A stretch of 64,000 nucleotides of DNA from Parapedobacter sp051400755 (GTDB lineage Bacteria; Bacteroidota; Bacteroidia; Sphingobacteriales; Sphingobacteriaceae). How positions within the stretch are numbered: position 1 is the stretch's first letter; the number at the start of each line of letters is the position of its first letter. The position numbers were made by a program, and so were the translations under genes. The stretch covers positions 372,001-436,000 of the forward strand of contig NZ_JBLFFL010000001.1 in the NCBI RefSeq assembly GCF_051400755.1, given 5' to 3'. Shown piece after piece: positions 51,141 to 61,240 of this stretch. The notes beneath the pieces are model-generated. The model saw only the letters and a program-made list of their open reading frames with translations. It was not told the DNA's origin and ran no database searches.

Positions 51141-51457
51141 CCGGAACCAGGCGTTCGGTCTGGAAGCCTCCGTTGCACCTGTTTGCAAAGCATTGTACGG
51201 CGTGTATTGAAGCCGTTCCGCTTCGCTGCACTTCTGCAATACACTTGCCTACTGCTGGTACGGTCGGTACTGCCTATGCTTTGCTGCTCAGTGCCGCCTC
51301 TGGCTTCAGATGTCCTCACGTCCGGATTCCGGTGCCTTGACGGATATCCGGGAAAGCCGTCTGAGCAGGGATGGCATGGGGCTGCGAATGAAGCAATCAG
51401 CAGCCAAGCCGGACGCTTTGACGGGCTGAAAGGACACGCTAAATTTTGGGCATATCC
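51141..51457 (-). repeat. structured intergenic element, copy B
   Basis: Read on the minus strand this matches copy A (30703-30942) at both ends and in a hairpin near the 3' end. That stem is GTGTATTG/CAATACAC (51236-51243 and 51201-51208 on the plus strand), where copy A has GCGGATCA/TGATCCGC. All four differences in one arm are matched by complementary changes in the other, while the loop GCAGCGAAGCGGAACG is conserved. It fills most of the 446-bp gap 51024-51469 downstream of two GH78 genes, on their strand. The middle differs from copy A. Confidence 0.7.
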
Positions 51458-51469
51458 AGAGAGATGTGG

Positions 51470-53722
51470 TTAAAACACAACCTCGTAACTCCCCGCTGCC
51501 AGCGGCGGCAGCCGCAGCCATCCATTTACTTCATCGGCCTTTATAGGCTCCCCGTTTACTGTTATCCGTGGCTTGCGCTTGGCTGACAGCGGCAATTCTA
51601 CCCGAGCGGAGGTGTTCCCCGGCACCGTCAGCTGCATTTCGTATGCCGAGTCGCTTTGCTTACAGGAAAGGATGATGCTTCCCTTAATGGTCGGCACCTT
51701 AATGGTCGCCCATTCCAATGATCCGATCTGCGGCCGCACGCGGAAGGTGTCCCACCCCGGTTGCAGCGGCTCCACCCCCATCAGCTTCCGCGGAATGGCA
51801 TTGGCGGGCACTGCACCCCAAGCGTGGTTCCAATCCTGGTTGGGTTTGTATTTGTTATCCCATGCTTCCATGGTCACGGTGCTTCCCGCGCGGATCATGT
51901 TGTACCAGCTGCGGTCGGCTTGCGAGGCCAGTAGCGACAGCCCGTAATTCCCATCGCCCGCTTCATACACCGCATCCAGCAGAAATTGACTGCCGTACAC
52001 GCTGCACGCCAGTCCCCTCGAACGGATAAAATCCATCACCGCTTTCTTATTTTTTTCCGGTACCAGACCAAAGGCCATGGCCATCATATTGGTGTGCAGG
52101 GACGCATGCTCGGTATCAACACCGTCCCGATAAGATTTTTGTTGCCTGTCCCACAGCAGGGTTTGAAATGCACGGTACGTTTCATCCGCTTTTTTGCCGA
52201 ACAGCTCCCCATCGTCATCCTCACCCAAAGTCGTTGCAAGCTCAGCCATGTTCCGGAGCGCCCGGTAATGGAAGGCATTGACTACCGCATTGTAGGTGGT
52301 AAACACGAAACCATCCGTTTCCCCATTGCCCACCATCCCAAAGCCACCGGTATGCGGCCAGTCTACGATGTCGCGCAGGGAATCGCCCTGGTAATGGATG
52401 GCTTTCATGAGCGCCGGGGTCTGTTTCCCCCTCTTGGTACTGATCAACCCGTTGGTCTCGCGCAAAGGCAGTAGCAACTTGGCTTTCAGATCCGCGTAAT
52501 GCGTCCGCACGGAGCGCACGTCGCCAGTATACACATAATCGTTGTAGGCCATCAGTACGGATTGCAGTATCCATTCGGTAGGCCAGGTCGCATGGCGGAG
52601 CAGGTACTCATGCGAGCGGCGAGCCAGGCTATATTCCCTGTCGACACCGTAATGGCTGAGTTGATTGATGTAGGCATCGGCTTCGTAAGGGATGCGCTCG
52701 CGGTCTCCATCCACATAAATGCCCGCAAAGGAAGTCGCCTTCATGCTGTATTTGCATAACTCCCAAACAGCGTTCAGCACGGTGTCTGAGCTCTCAAAAT
52801 GCGCGGCAAAGTCATCAAAGGGGTAATGCACCGTGGAGCGGATGATATCGGTCGCTGCCAGTTCTTCCTTGTAGCCCTCCACCTCCACATACCGGAACGG
52901 CAGCACCTCACCGATATATGCTGGCATCCTGACGGCGGACGGACCGGTATTGCGCCTATCGGGCTTGAATTGCAGGAAATAGGTATGCCTGCCGCGTTTT
53001 AAGGGTACTTGATATTCGGCATAGCGAATCGTGCCTCCGGGTTTGCGGTTGATGCTGCCATCCGCATTGAGGGCCTCGCCCAGCCGGACGGTCAGCGTAT
53101 CCCACCCTCGATCGGAAACCAACGTGAGGCGCAGCTGCCCAAAGGATGCCCGGGCAAAATCCACCCGTAGCGCCTGCCCGACCCGGACCATCCGCGAAGG
53201 TGTTTCATCTGTTTTCTGCAAGGGATAATATGCGGTTTGATAATCTTGAAGGGTATCCGCCGTCCAAAACCGTCTGATGGGTGACCAGGGAGTCGGCTTC
53301 CCTTCCCCATCCCACACCATCACCCGCCACGTGTAGGCGGTGTTGGGCCTCAGCGGCTGCCCGCGGTACAGCACGTTAGTAGATTCATCGTCGTCCACCT
53401 TGCCGGAGTCCCAAATGTTGCCAACACCATCGGCCACGCTGTCGGGGTTATCCGATACCAAGATGCGGTAAGCGGATTGCGCCGCGCCCGGTTTCGCGCC
53501 CGTCAGTTCCCATCCCAATGCCGGTTGTTTATTGGCTATCCGAACGTGTTGACCGGCGCCGCTAGGACTGCCCGTTGCCGGATACCCATTGACCACCTGA
53601 AAATCGGCGTACTGCAGGTGATCCACGCTTAAGTTGAGCAATTGGATGTCTTGGGCATGTACCGCCAGCGCGATGCTTGATAAGCCTAACAAGAAAACAG
53701 GTGATAATCGAAATTTGTGCAT
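51470..53722 (-). CDS. GH78-like alpha-L-rhamnosidase
   Basis: A 750-residue secreted protein (signal peptide to AVHAQ). A fibronectin-like N-terminal region is followed by beta-sandwich (FDFARASFGQLRLTLVSDRGWDTLTVRLGEAL) and the catalytic (alpha/alpha)6 barrel. The barrel contains AGIYVDGDRERIPYEADAYINQLSHYGVDREYSLARRSHEYLLRHATWPTEWILQSVLM and AWDNKYKPNQDWNHAWGAVPANAIPRKLMGVEPLQPG. The latter WNHAWGA-type block is typical of the family. Its ATG overlaps the stop of the upstream paralogue by one base (TAATG), and the two proteins align throughout. Confidence 0.87.
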   Translation of the reverse strand: MHKFRLSPVFLLGLSSIALAVHAQDIQLLNLSVDHLQYADFQVVNGYPATGSPSGAGQHVRIANKQPALGWELTGAKPGAAQSAYRILVSDNPDSVADGVGNIWDSGKVDDDESTNVLYRGQPLRPNTAYTWRVMVWDGEGKPTPWSPIRRFWTADTLQDYQTAYYPLQKTDETPSRMVRVGQALRVDFARASFGQLRLTLVSDRGWDTLTVRLGEALNADGSINRKPGGTIRYAEYQVPLKRGRHTYFLQFKPDRRNTGPSAVRMPAYIGEVLPFRYVEVEGYKEELAATDIIRSTVHYPFDDFAAHFESSDTVLNAVWELCKYSMKATSFAGIYVDGDRERIPYEADAYINQLSHYGVDREYSLARRSHEYLLRHATWPTEWILQSVLMAYNDYVYTGDVRSVRTHYADLKAKLLLPLRETNGLISTKRGKQTPALMKAIHYQGDSLRDIVDWPHTGGFGMVGNGETDGFVFTTYNAVVNAFHYRALRNMAELATTLGEDDDGELFGKKADETYRAFQTLLWDRQQKSYRDGVDTEHASLHTNMMAMAFGLVPEKNKKAVMDFIRSRGLACSVYGSQFLLDAVYEAGDGNYGLSLLASQADRSWYNMIRAGSTVTMEAWDNKYKPNQDWNHAWGAVPANAIPRKLMGVEPLQPGWDTFRVRPQIGSLEWATIKVPTIKGSIILSCKQSDSAYEMQLTVPGNTSARVELPLSAKRKPRITVNGEPIKADEVNGWLRLPPLAAGSYEVVF

Positions 53723-56001
53723 TAATAACTCAGTTTAAATTCGTGCCTTCCGGCACCTACATCTTTCAAAAGTACGTAATTGGCTGTTTTCTTTGCTTTT
53801 TCGCTCGCTATGCCGTTCTGCGACAGGCGATAGTCATCCACACCCTCGGGAATCGGCAAATAGACATCCGCGGTGACATTAGCCGGCAACGACACCGTCA
53901 ACACGAAACCATGCTGCTGTACGTCAAACCCCGCCGCTATCGGTCCGCTGATCGTCGGCAGCTGTGCCTTGGCCCAGGCCAGTCCGGCCGGCTGCGGCTT
54001 GATGGTCACGTGTTTGAACGCCGGAGCCGCCGGCGTGATCCCGATCACTTTTCTCGGCAGGATGTGTGCGGGTGAAGCACTCCAGGCATGGCTCCAGCCG
54101 TTGTTGTTTTTATACTTATTGTCCCAGGCCTCGGTGGTCATCGTAGCGCCCACGCGCAGCATATTGTACCAGCTCCGGTCGCTTTTAGACGTCAAAAGCG
54201 ACATGGCGTATGCGCCTTCTCCCGCATCGAACAAGCCTTCCAACAAATAATTAGCGCCGTAGACGCCACAAGCCATCCCTTTTGTCTTGATGTAATCCAG
54301 CACCCGCTGCTTTTCTTTTTCGGGGACCAAGCCAAACACCAAGGAATAGAGGTTGGCGTGCAGGGACGCATGATCGGTTCCGATCCCATCCGTATAAATA
54401 CCCTGTTTTTGATCAAAGAAATGGCGCTGGAAAATCTCGAAAAGGCGGACATGCATGTTCTTATACCGCTGGGCATCCGCATCATTCCCAATGGCGCGGG
54501 CCATGTTTTCCATTAACTTCAACGTGTGGTAATGAAACGCATTGACCACGGTATTGTAGTCCGTGAAGACATAGCCATCGGTCTCCCCGCCTTCGGGTAT
54601 CGCCGCCGAACGCTGAGGCCAGTCCACGATATCGCGCAACGTTTCGCCGTTGAAGAAAATGGATTTCCGGAACTCCTCGGTAACCAGGCCCGTCGTCGTG
54701 GATATCAATCCATTGGGCATGGTCAGCGCGGTCATCAATTTCGGTTTGATGTCCTCATAATTTTTCAGGATCACCTGTTTGTCGCCAGTATGCAGGTAAT
54801 CCGTCCAGACCATCATGATCGAGTGCGATATCCACTCGGTGGGCCATGTCGCATGGTAGATCATGTTTTCCAGGCTATACCGCGCGGTAGCAAACTCACG
54901 ATCCACCGCATAGTGTCCCAGTTGGTGAATATATGCATCGGCCTCATACATCATCCGCTCCCGCTGGCTGGCGGCATAGTCCCCGTTGAACGTATTGGCG
55001 ATGACCGAATACCGGCACAGGTCATAAATCTTGTTGAGCACACTGTCGCTGCTGACGAAATACGATGCCTCCTCATCAAACGGCACATGCAGGCTCAACT
55101 GCTCCGCGGAAACGACCGACAGGTCCAAATCGGCTCCGGCGATTTCCAAAAAGCGAAACGGAATCACCTCCATCATGTGTTCGGGCATGGTCTGGCTATG
55201 GGGATAGTGCGCCTCGAAGCGCGGAATATCCAATGGATAGGTATGCGTCCCTTCCTTAATGGGCAACGCGTATTCCTGGTAAATCACACCGCCGCCCGGC
55301 TTAGCGTCTATCGAATCTCCGGCATTTTTTTCGCCCACACGTACGGTCAACGTTGTATCCTTCCGTTCACCAGGCCTTGCCTTCCAATCCAGTGTCAGCG
55401 CCACATTGGCAAATCCGGCTTTTTCGAATGCGACAAACCAAGTACCGTTCGCTCGGCGTGTCAATCTGATGGGATCAGCCGGATGGTACTGAACAGGCGG
55501 GCGATCTTCGAACGTCCACAACCCATTCTCCTGTGCTGTATCGAGCCTCACCCACCGGCTTTCGCCGGGCCAGCGTTTATCCCGCAGGGCATCCCCGATA
55601 TTGAACCGCTGAACCGCGCTGTAGGCAGACACCTGTCCGCTTTTATTCCACACCCTCACCATCCAATAGTACGCCATTTGGGGTGCAAGCTTTTCCCCGG
55701 CATAGGCGATGTGCAACGCATTGCGTTCCGTGACCCGGCCACTATCCCACAGATCCGGCTTACCGGCCTTCAGGAGTACCGGAGAGGACGCGGCAAGCAC
55801 CTGGTAGGCGGTCTGATAATCGCCGTTTTCCAACGTGGGCACCACCCAGCTAAACGTCGGTGCTAACGTGGTGATGACCGACCGTTCAGGTCTCGTCAGC
55901 AGGTTGGTCATCAGCCCGGTAGGCGCTGCGGTCGTATCCGCAGCACCTACATGACCAATGCTGAGCCAAATCCAGCCTAACAGTAATCTAAAACCAACCA
56001 T
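53722..56001 (-). CDS. GH78-like alpha-L-rhamnosidase (paralogue)
   Basis: A 759-residue secreted protein (signal peptide to GHVGA). It has the same architecture as the enzyme at 51470-53722 (YAASQRERMMYEADAYIHQLGHYAVDREFATARYSLENMIYHATWPTEWI; AWDNKYKNNNGWSHAWSASPAHILPRKVIGITPAAP). Differences around the acid motif (ASQRERMMYE versus DGDRERIPYE) suggest a different linkage or substrate. It starts two bases after the SusD stop and is translationally coupled to the next GH78 gene. Confidence 0.87.
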   Translation of the reverse strand: MVGFRLLLGWIWLSIGHVGAADTTAAPTGLMTNLLTRPERSVITTLAPTFSWVVPTLENGDYQTAYQVLAASSPVLLKAGKPDLWDSGRVTERNALHIAYAGEKLAPQMAYYWMVRVWNKSGQVSAYSAVQRFNIGDALRDKRWPGESRWVRLDTAQENGLWTFEDRPPVQYHPADPIRLTRRANGTWFVAFEKAGFANVALTLDWKARPGERKDTTLTVRVGEKNAGDSIDAKPGGGVIYQEYALPIKEGTHTYPLDIPRFEAHYPHSQTMPEHMMEVIPFRFLEIAGADLDLSVVSAEQLSLHVPFDEEASYFVSSDSVLNKIYDLCRYSVIANTFNGDYAASQRERMMYEADAYIHQLGHYAVDREFATARYSLENMIYHATWPTEWISHSIMMVWTDYLHTGDKQVILKNYEDIKPKLMTALTMPNGLISTTTGLVTEEFRKSIFFNGETLRDIVDWPQRSAAIPEGGETDGYVFTDYNTVVNAFHYHTLKLMENMARAIGNDADAQRYKNMHVRLFEIFQRHFFDQKQGIYTDGIGTDHASLHANLYSLVFGLVPEKEKQRVLDYIKTKGMACGVYGANYLLEGLFDAGEGAYAMSLLTSKSDRSWYNMLRVGATMTTEAWDNKYKNNNGWSHAWSASPAHILPRKVIGITPAAPAFKHVTIKPQPAGLAWAKAQLPTISGPIAAGFDVQQHGFVLTVSLPANVTADVYLPIPEGVDDYRLSQNGIASEKAKKTANYVLLKDVGAGRHEFKLSY

Positions 56002-56003
56002 CC

Positions 56004-57731
56004 TTACCTATTTTGCCATCCTTCATTCTGCGCCAACGGCACATCCTTGTTCGTGTCGATAACGGTATTGGGGATGGGCCAGAGGTTATAATCAAATGTA
56101 AGCGTCGCCTGCGCCTCCGGCCAGAACGCATATTGGCGGATGCGGTCAACAGCGGTGGTCCCGCCCATGCGCAGCAAGGTATTCCAGCGACTTTCCTCAT
56201 ATATCAATTCCCGTGCACGTTCATCCAAAATCAGGCTGAACTGGTCGTCCATATCCGCAGCGGTGACCATATAGGCGCATTGCGCCCGCTCGCGCAGCAG
56301 GTTGATGTCGGTGGCGGCACCACCCTTATCACCCAGCCGCTGTTTGGCCTCTGCCCGCAACAGGATGGTCTCCGAGAGGCGGATAAAGTAATCATCGCGG
56401 AAGAGATTACTCATGTTTTCACCATCCTCTACCCCCGTATACCGGTCCGTCGCGATTTTGCAGGATACCGGATAGCATAAGCTTTGATTGTTTTTGTTGG
56501 TGGCCGCATCGCTGCTTCCATTGTAGATCACCTCCCAAGGCACCGGCTGTCCATAGTATGGAGATGAGGCGACATTCCCGATAAACGTGCGGCGGAACAC
56601 GATATCGGAGTTGCGCAAATCGTCTGCCCACTGATCCGCATAGATCTCGTCCCGTGTATACATCGTCGGGATCATCTGGGCAATGCCCCTGCCGCCGACA
56701 TCTTCCAATGTGCCGGTCAAGTGCGCAGGCGCGCCATCGCGGAACACCGGACTGTATGTCCGGGAATACGGCAGCTTCGACCGGCCATCTTCCGCACGGT
56801 AGGCCGAGTAGTCGATCTGTAACGTCCAAATCGCCTCGGTATTCCCGTCCTGGTAGTTGACATTATCTTCCTGGAACAAATCCCAGTACACATTGCCCTG
56901 CTCTTCCTCCTGCCGCGAGCCGAACCGCGATTTCATCAATGAAAACGTGCCCCCGTTGATCACTTTATCGGCATTGGACACGGATTGATTGAATGCCGCC
57001 TGCGCAGCCCCCGCGTCTCCATCAGCGGCAAGTTGTATTCCCTGCGCAAGAAACGCCCTGGATAGCATGTGCTGAGCCGCGCCTTGCACCAGACGTCCGC
57101 CTTCGGCAGTTGTCGGAGGCAGGTCATTTTCAATGGCCAGCAACTCATCGATGGCAAACTGGTAGGTTTCTACCCGTGTAGTACGCGCAAAATCGTACTT
57201 CGGCTCAGTGGTGATCTCCGTCACGATGGGCACGCCACCGAACAATTCGCCCAGGTTGAGGTAAGCAAATGCCCTGAAAAACCGCGCCTGAGCCACAGTA
57301 TAAGCCTTTTCTTCGGGAGTAGACCAGGATATATGCTCCAAATCCGCAGCATATATCGCCAGATTAGCCTTGGCAATGATCTGATACCACGTGCTGTATA
57401 TATTGTAGAACGTGCCGTTATCCGGGTTGATGTTTCCGTAATTGTTGAAAGACGCACCGCGCCGGATGCTGGCCACATCAAACATGTCGGTACCATTGCC
57501 CCGCAACACAAAAATCCAGCCTTCCTCCGCTGGATTGGCCCACAGATCCCGAAGCTGGGAATAAATGGCCACCACCGCTTGGTCGATCTGCGCAGACGTG
57601 CTGAAGGCATTGTCCACCGTATAAAACGTAGGCGGTGTTTCGGTCAGGAACTCGCTGTCCGGCTCGCATCCTACGAAGCCCAGCAGCAAAACCGCCACCG
57701 TGCTGAAACCATATATTATATTTCTTTTCAT
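56004..57731 (-). CDS. SusD/RagB-family glycan-binding lipoprotein (second pair)
   Basis: A 575-residue surface lipoprotein (lipobox LGFVGC, Cys22) with the SusD N-terminal segment (PPTFYTVDNAFSTSAQIDQAVVAIYSQLRDLW), TPR-like helices (AYTVAQARFFRAFAYLNLGELFGGVPIV) and the C-terminal RagB region (FIRLSETILLRAEAKQRLGDKGGAATDINLLRERA, LILDERARELIYEESRWNTLLRMG). It binds glycan for its SusC partner, whose gene ends 19 bases upstream. Two GH78 genes follow directly, which points to a rhamnose-containing substrate. Confidence 0.93.
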   Translation of the reverse strand: MKRNIIYGFSTVAVLLLGFVGCEPDSEFLTETPPTFYTVDNAFSTSAQIDQAVVAIYSQLRDLWANPAEEGWIFVLRGNGTDMFDVASIRRGASFNNYGNINPDNGTFYNIYSTWYQIIAKANLAIYAADLEHISWSTPEEKAYTVAQARFFRAFAYLNLGELFGGVPIVTEITTEPKYDFARTTRVETYQFAIDELLAIENDLPPTTAEGGRLVQGAAQHMLSRAFLAQGIQLAADGDAGAAQAAFNQSVSNADKVINGGTFSLMKSRFGSRQEEEQGNVYWDLFQEDNVNYQDGNTEAIWTLQIDYSAYRAEDGRSKLPYSRTYSPVFRDGAPAHLTGTLEDVGGRGIAQMIPTMYTRDEIYADQWADDLRNSDIVFRRTFIGNVASSPYYGQPVPWEVIYNGSSDAATNKNNQSLCYPVSCKIATDRYTGVEDGENMSNLFRDDYFIRLSETILLRAEAKQRLGDKGGAATDINLLRERAQCAYMVTAADMDDQFSLILDERARELIYEESRWNTLLRMGGTTAVDRIRQYAFWPEAQATLTFDYNLWPIPNTVIDTNKDVPLAQNEGWQNR

Positions 57732-57750
57732 GTCCGTAATATGCTAATGA

Positions 57751-60700
57751 TTAAAAACTCAAATTAACGCCCAGGGAATAGGTAGAGGCCACCGGTAGAC
57801 GGGCAGCATCGCCAGTATCTGATTCCCGGATAGTAGCTCCCACTTCCGGATCGCCCCCGAACCAGTCCGTAAACGTGGCCAGGTTCCTCGCTGTGGCAAA
57901 CACCTTCAAAGATCCGATTCGCGCGGCCTGCAGCCAGGGCTGGTCAAAGGTGTAGGCCAACGTGACGTCCTGCACCCGTACAAATCCTCGGCTTTGCAGG
58001 CCCAGGAAGCGCCCATCCCCGGCGAAGATAGCCGATGGATATACATCGCTTGGGTTTTCAGATGTCCAGAATGGGATATAGGGTGTGTTGTCATTGAACC
58101 GGCCTGTGCCACTGGTCATGTACGCCGAGACGTTCGACCGCATGTACATGTTATTGCCGCCGAATGTTCCCGTCACCATCACATACAGGCTCAGGTTTTT
58201 ATAAGACACGTTACTGCTGAAATTCAAGCGGAAATTTTCTTTGTCATACCCCAGTATTTTGCGGTCTGCCGCCGTAATGCCCGGCTCCCCATCCAGATCG
58301 CGGTACTTGGGCGCGCCCGGCGCCGCCCCGGTCAGCTCGATGTATTCGGTATCCCCTTCCTGCACAATGCCGATCTGTTCGTAGCCATAAATCGCTTCCA
58401 ACGATTTGCCGATAAATAAGCTGTTGGCAATGTCGTCATCTTCCAAGCCATCTCCATCAATGTCATCTCCATAGAGGGACACCAGCTTGTTGAAGTTCTT
58501 CCAGAAGGTCACCGTCGTGCTCCAGTTCCAGTCGGGTTTTTGAATGTTGATGGTCCGCACCGTGGTCTCAAAACCGGTATTGTTTACCTGCCCCATAGAC
58601 GTGAACATAGTTTTGAAGCCTGTCATCACCGGGATATTCCGCGTAAAGATCTGGTCGGTGGTCTTGGCAAAGTAGGCATCTACATCCCAGAAAATCCGAC
58701 TGCCGAGCCAAGTCGATTCAAATCCTGCATTCCAGGATGAGGTCGTTTCCCAGCCAAGTGAGGTGTTGCCGAGCGTATTTTGATACAATCCATAATATAC
58801 CCGTCCTGGTTCGTTAGAAAATTCATAACGTGCCCCGCCACTTGCCGCATTGGCCACAGCCGATAAGGTGCCATATGGATTAAGCCCCTGATTACCATTC
58901 TGCCCCCATGAAAACTTGAGTTTCATGTCATCCAACACGCTAAGCGATGCCATAAACGGTTCATTGGTAATCCGCCAAGCCAAACCGGCCGCCCAAAAAT
59001 TGGCCCATTTATTATCTACACCAAATACCGAGGCCCCGTCACGGCGATATGACCCCGTGAAATAATATTTATCATCAAACGAATAGTTTATCCTCCCCAG
59101 ATAACCAATGTTCGCCCGTTCGTAATTCCGAGTCGACATACTATTCAGATTTGTCCCGTCATAATCGATGCGCTGCACCGTGGCTTTATGCAGTCCCTCC
59201 AGACCTAACGCGGTATTTCCATTGGCAGCGAAGTCACTGCCCGTCATGACGTAACGTTCATGATGCAGAAAATCCCTTGTGGCCACGAGCGTGACATCAA
59301 CAGTGTGCCGGTCAAAATCCCGGTTGAAATTGATGATATTATCCCACACATAGCTATTCGCCTTCCGTTTTTCAATATTGCCATTCGCATTCGTCAAAAG
59401 CCCTTGGATCACGGCTGGACTATACCGTTCCGGTGATTCGCCCTCCTGCACATAATTGGTTTCATAGTAAAAATTGCCATAATGTGTTTCGTCCTGGTTG
59501 AGCAAATAGTTGACCCGATAGGTAAGACCTTCTACCCAGGGCACTTTGACCACCGCATGCGTATTCAACCGATAGTTAAACAGAAAGTCCTCGTTGTCAC
59601 GCGTCTCATCATCCACACCCCAAAGCGGGTTGACCAACGATTGGGTATAGGGATATTTCTCCAGGTTGCCCTGGTCGTCCCGGTACGCAACGCCGTAGGG
59701 CGACATGATCTGTGCCGAATTGATATTGGCCGCCACACCGGAATAATCCCGTTTGGAAAAACCAGCGTCGACACCCACTTCCAGCCATTTGGTAATGTTG
59801 GTATTCAATTTTCCTAATAGCGCTATCCGGTTAAACTGGTCGCCCACGATGATGCTCTTATTATCGTCATAGGAGGTAGACAGGTAGTAGTTGATGTTTT
59901 CCGTGGCGCCGGATATGGCCGCTTGGTAATTCTGCATTGCACCCGTCCGGCTTATCTCGTCCAGCCACACTGTCTCCCGGCCGGCTTCGCGGTTAGCCAA
60001 CTCACCGGTCTTCATCCAATTGGTTGTTCCCGGCGTGTATTGGTTCCTGGCGTTGACCACTTCTATCCATTCTTCGGCAGGCAGCATTTCGACCCTATTT
60101 TGCCATTGTTGGAAACCGGTAGAAGCATTGAAGCTGATCACCGGCTTACCGGTGCGGCCCCGCTTGGTCGTGATGGCGATGACCCCATTGGCAGACCGCG
60201 ATCCGTAGGCCGCGGCGGAAGTCGCATCTTTGAGCACATCCAGCGTGGCGATATCATTGGGATTGATATCGCTCACGCTACCCATGAAGATCACCCCATC
60301 CAACACGATCAACGGGGTATTGATCCCATTGATGGAATTCTGGCCGCGTATCTCCATCGCAGGCTGCCCGCCTGCGGTATTGGAGGCTCCGATATTCAAG
60401 CCCGTGACACTGCCTTTTAAGGCTTCAAGGGCATTTATGTTCGGCGCCAACGCTACGGGTGAATTCTCGAGATTGAGGGACCCCACCGATCCCGTAAAGT
60501 CCTTCCGTTTGGTGGTGCCATACCCGACGACCACCACTTCATCCAGGTTCGATGATTCGGGCTGAAGCACCACTTGGAGCGTTCGCTCGTTGCCCACGGT
60601 CACTTCATCCGGCAAAAACCCGAGTGCGCGGAACACCAACACATCTCCGTTGGCCGCCTGGATCTGGAACTGTCCATCGGCATCCGTAGCGGCACCGCGG

Positions 60701-60945
60701 GACGTGCCTCGCACCAATACGGACACCCCTTCCAAGGGATTGCCCAGGGAGTCGCGCACCACGCCGCTGACCACCTCTTGCAGGGGTGTCCTGCTCGTCC
60801 GTGCGCTGCGCGGCTCGCCGGGACCAGCTACCGCCAGCTGTAGGCCTGCAAGGACCAATAGCAATAGTGTTTTCACCATCACCAAACAGCGGAACGGATA
60901 AATCACCCGTTTTCCGCAGTTATTTGCAGTAAATACTGTATACAT
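57751..60945 (-). CDS. SusC/RagA-family TonB-dependent transporter (second pair)
   Basis: A 1064-residue outer-membrane transporter. It has an N-terminal signal region, a carboxypeptidase-regulatory-like domain (about 58-130: VSGVVRDSLGNPLEGVSVLVRGTSRGAATDADGQF) and the TonB-box/plug (NLDEVVVVGYGTTKRKDFTGSVGSL, IRGQNSINGINTPLIVLDGVIF, GSRSANGVIAITTKRGRTGKP). The barrel ends STYSLGVNLSF. It imports oligosaccharide with the SusD at 56004-57731. The predicted N-terminus is long before the hydrophobic core; internal ATGs may be the true start. Confidence 0.93.
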   Translation of the reverse strand: MYTVFTANNCGKRVIYPFRCLVMVKTLLLLVLAGLQLAVAGPGEPRSARTSRTPLQEVVSGVVRDSLGNPLEGVSVLVRGTSRGAATDADGQFQIQAANGDVLVFRALGFLPDEVTVGNERTLQVVLQPESSNLDEVVVVGYGTTKRKDFTGSVGSLNLENSPVALAPNINALEALKGSVTGLNIGASNTAGGQPAMEIRGQNSINGINTPLIVLDGVIFMGSVSDINPNDIATLDVLKDATSAAAYGSRSANGVIAITTKRGRTGKPVISFNASTGFQQWQNRVEMLPAEEWIEVVNARNQYTPGTTNWMKTGELANREAGRETVWLDEISRTGAMQNYQAAISGATENINYYLSTSYDDNKSIIVGDQFNRIALLGKLNTNITKWLEVGVDAGFSKRDYSGVAANINSAQIMSPYGVAYRDDQGNLEKYPYTQSLVNPLWGVDDETRDNEDFLFNYRLNTHAVVKVPWVEGLTYRVNYLLNQDETHYGNFYYETNYVQEGESPERYSPAVIQGLLTNANGNIEKRKANSYVWDNIINFNRDFDRHTVDVTLVATRDFLHHERYVMTGSDFAANGNTALGLEGLHKATVQRIDYDGTNLNSMSTRNYERANIGYLGRINYSFDDKYYFTGSYRRDGASVFGVDNKWANFWAAGLAWRITNEPFMASLSVLDDMKLKFSWGQNGNQGLNPYGTLSAVANAASGGARYEFSNEPGRVYYGLYQNTLGNTSLGWETTSSWNAGFESTWLGSRIFWDVDAYFAKTTDQIFTRNIPVMTGFKTMFTSMGQVNNTGFETTVRTINIQKPDWNWSTTVTFWKNFNKLVSLYGDDIDGDGLEDDDIANSLFIGKSLEAIYGYEQIGIVQEGDTEYIELTGAAPGAPKYRDLDGEPGITAADRKILGYDKENFRLNFSSNVSYKNLSLYVMVTGTFGGNNMYMRSNVSAYMTSGTGRFNDNTPYIPFWTSENPSDVYPSAIFAGDGRFLGLQSRGFVRVQDVTLAYTFDQPWLQAARIGSLKVFATARNLATFTDWFGGDPEVGATIRESDTGDAARLPVASTYSLGVNLSF

Positions 60946-61240
60946 GATAATTTTGGTTATAATTAATAATTGGTTTATCTCATCAATTGGTTAGGTACCC
61001 GTTTCATCCGAACGGTAACGAAGGGTGTAACGTTTTAATTATTCATTGCGATACCTCCTTTCAACATGTTGAGGTTGGTCAGTCGACGTAACCGTTTTAT
61101 AATTGTCAATACTACAATACTACTGCCTTTCACGTTAAGCAGTGTCCTGTACTGTCCTGCTACAGTCTTGTTCATACCTCGCTTCGCGCAATTGCTTCAT
61201 CCAGCAATTAATCTCCCATTGATGGGCTAGACTAGGACGC
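60946..61240 (-). other. gene-free leader between the two SusC/SusD pairs
   Basis: No gene is seen, apart from a four-codon frame on the minus strand (ATG AAT AAT TAA, 61035-61046) that follows a near-perfect Shine-Dalgarno AAAGGAGG by seven bases. Two hairpins near the upstream SusD end (AATTGCT/AGCAATT at 61190-61209, and CCCAT/ATGGG near 61218-61230) may end the upstream transcript. The stretch probably carries the promoter for the second SusC; no exact TAnnTTTG was found. Confidence 0.4.

Noticed and set aside
53722..56001. GH78 tandem pair as one gene split by a frameshift
   Set aside because: Each has its own signal peptide and full-length domains; the TAATG junction is a normal overlap.
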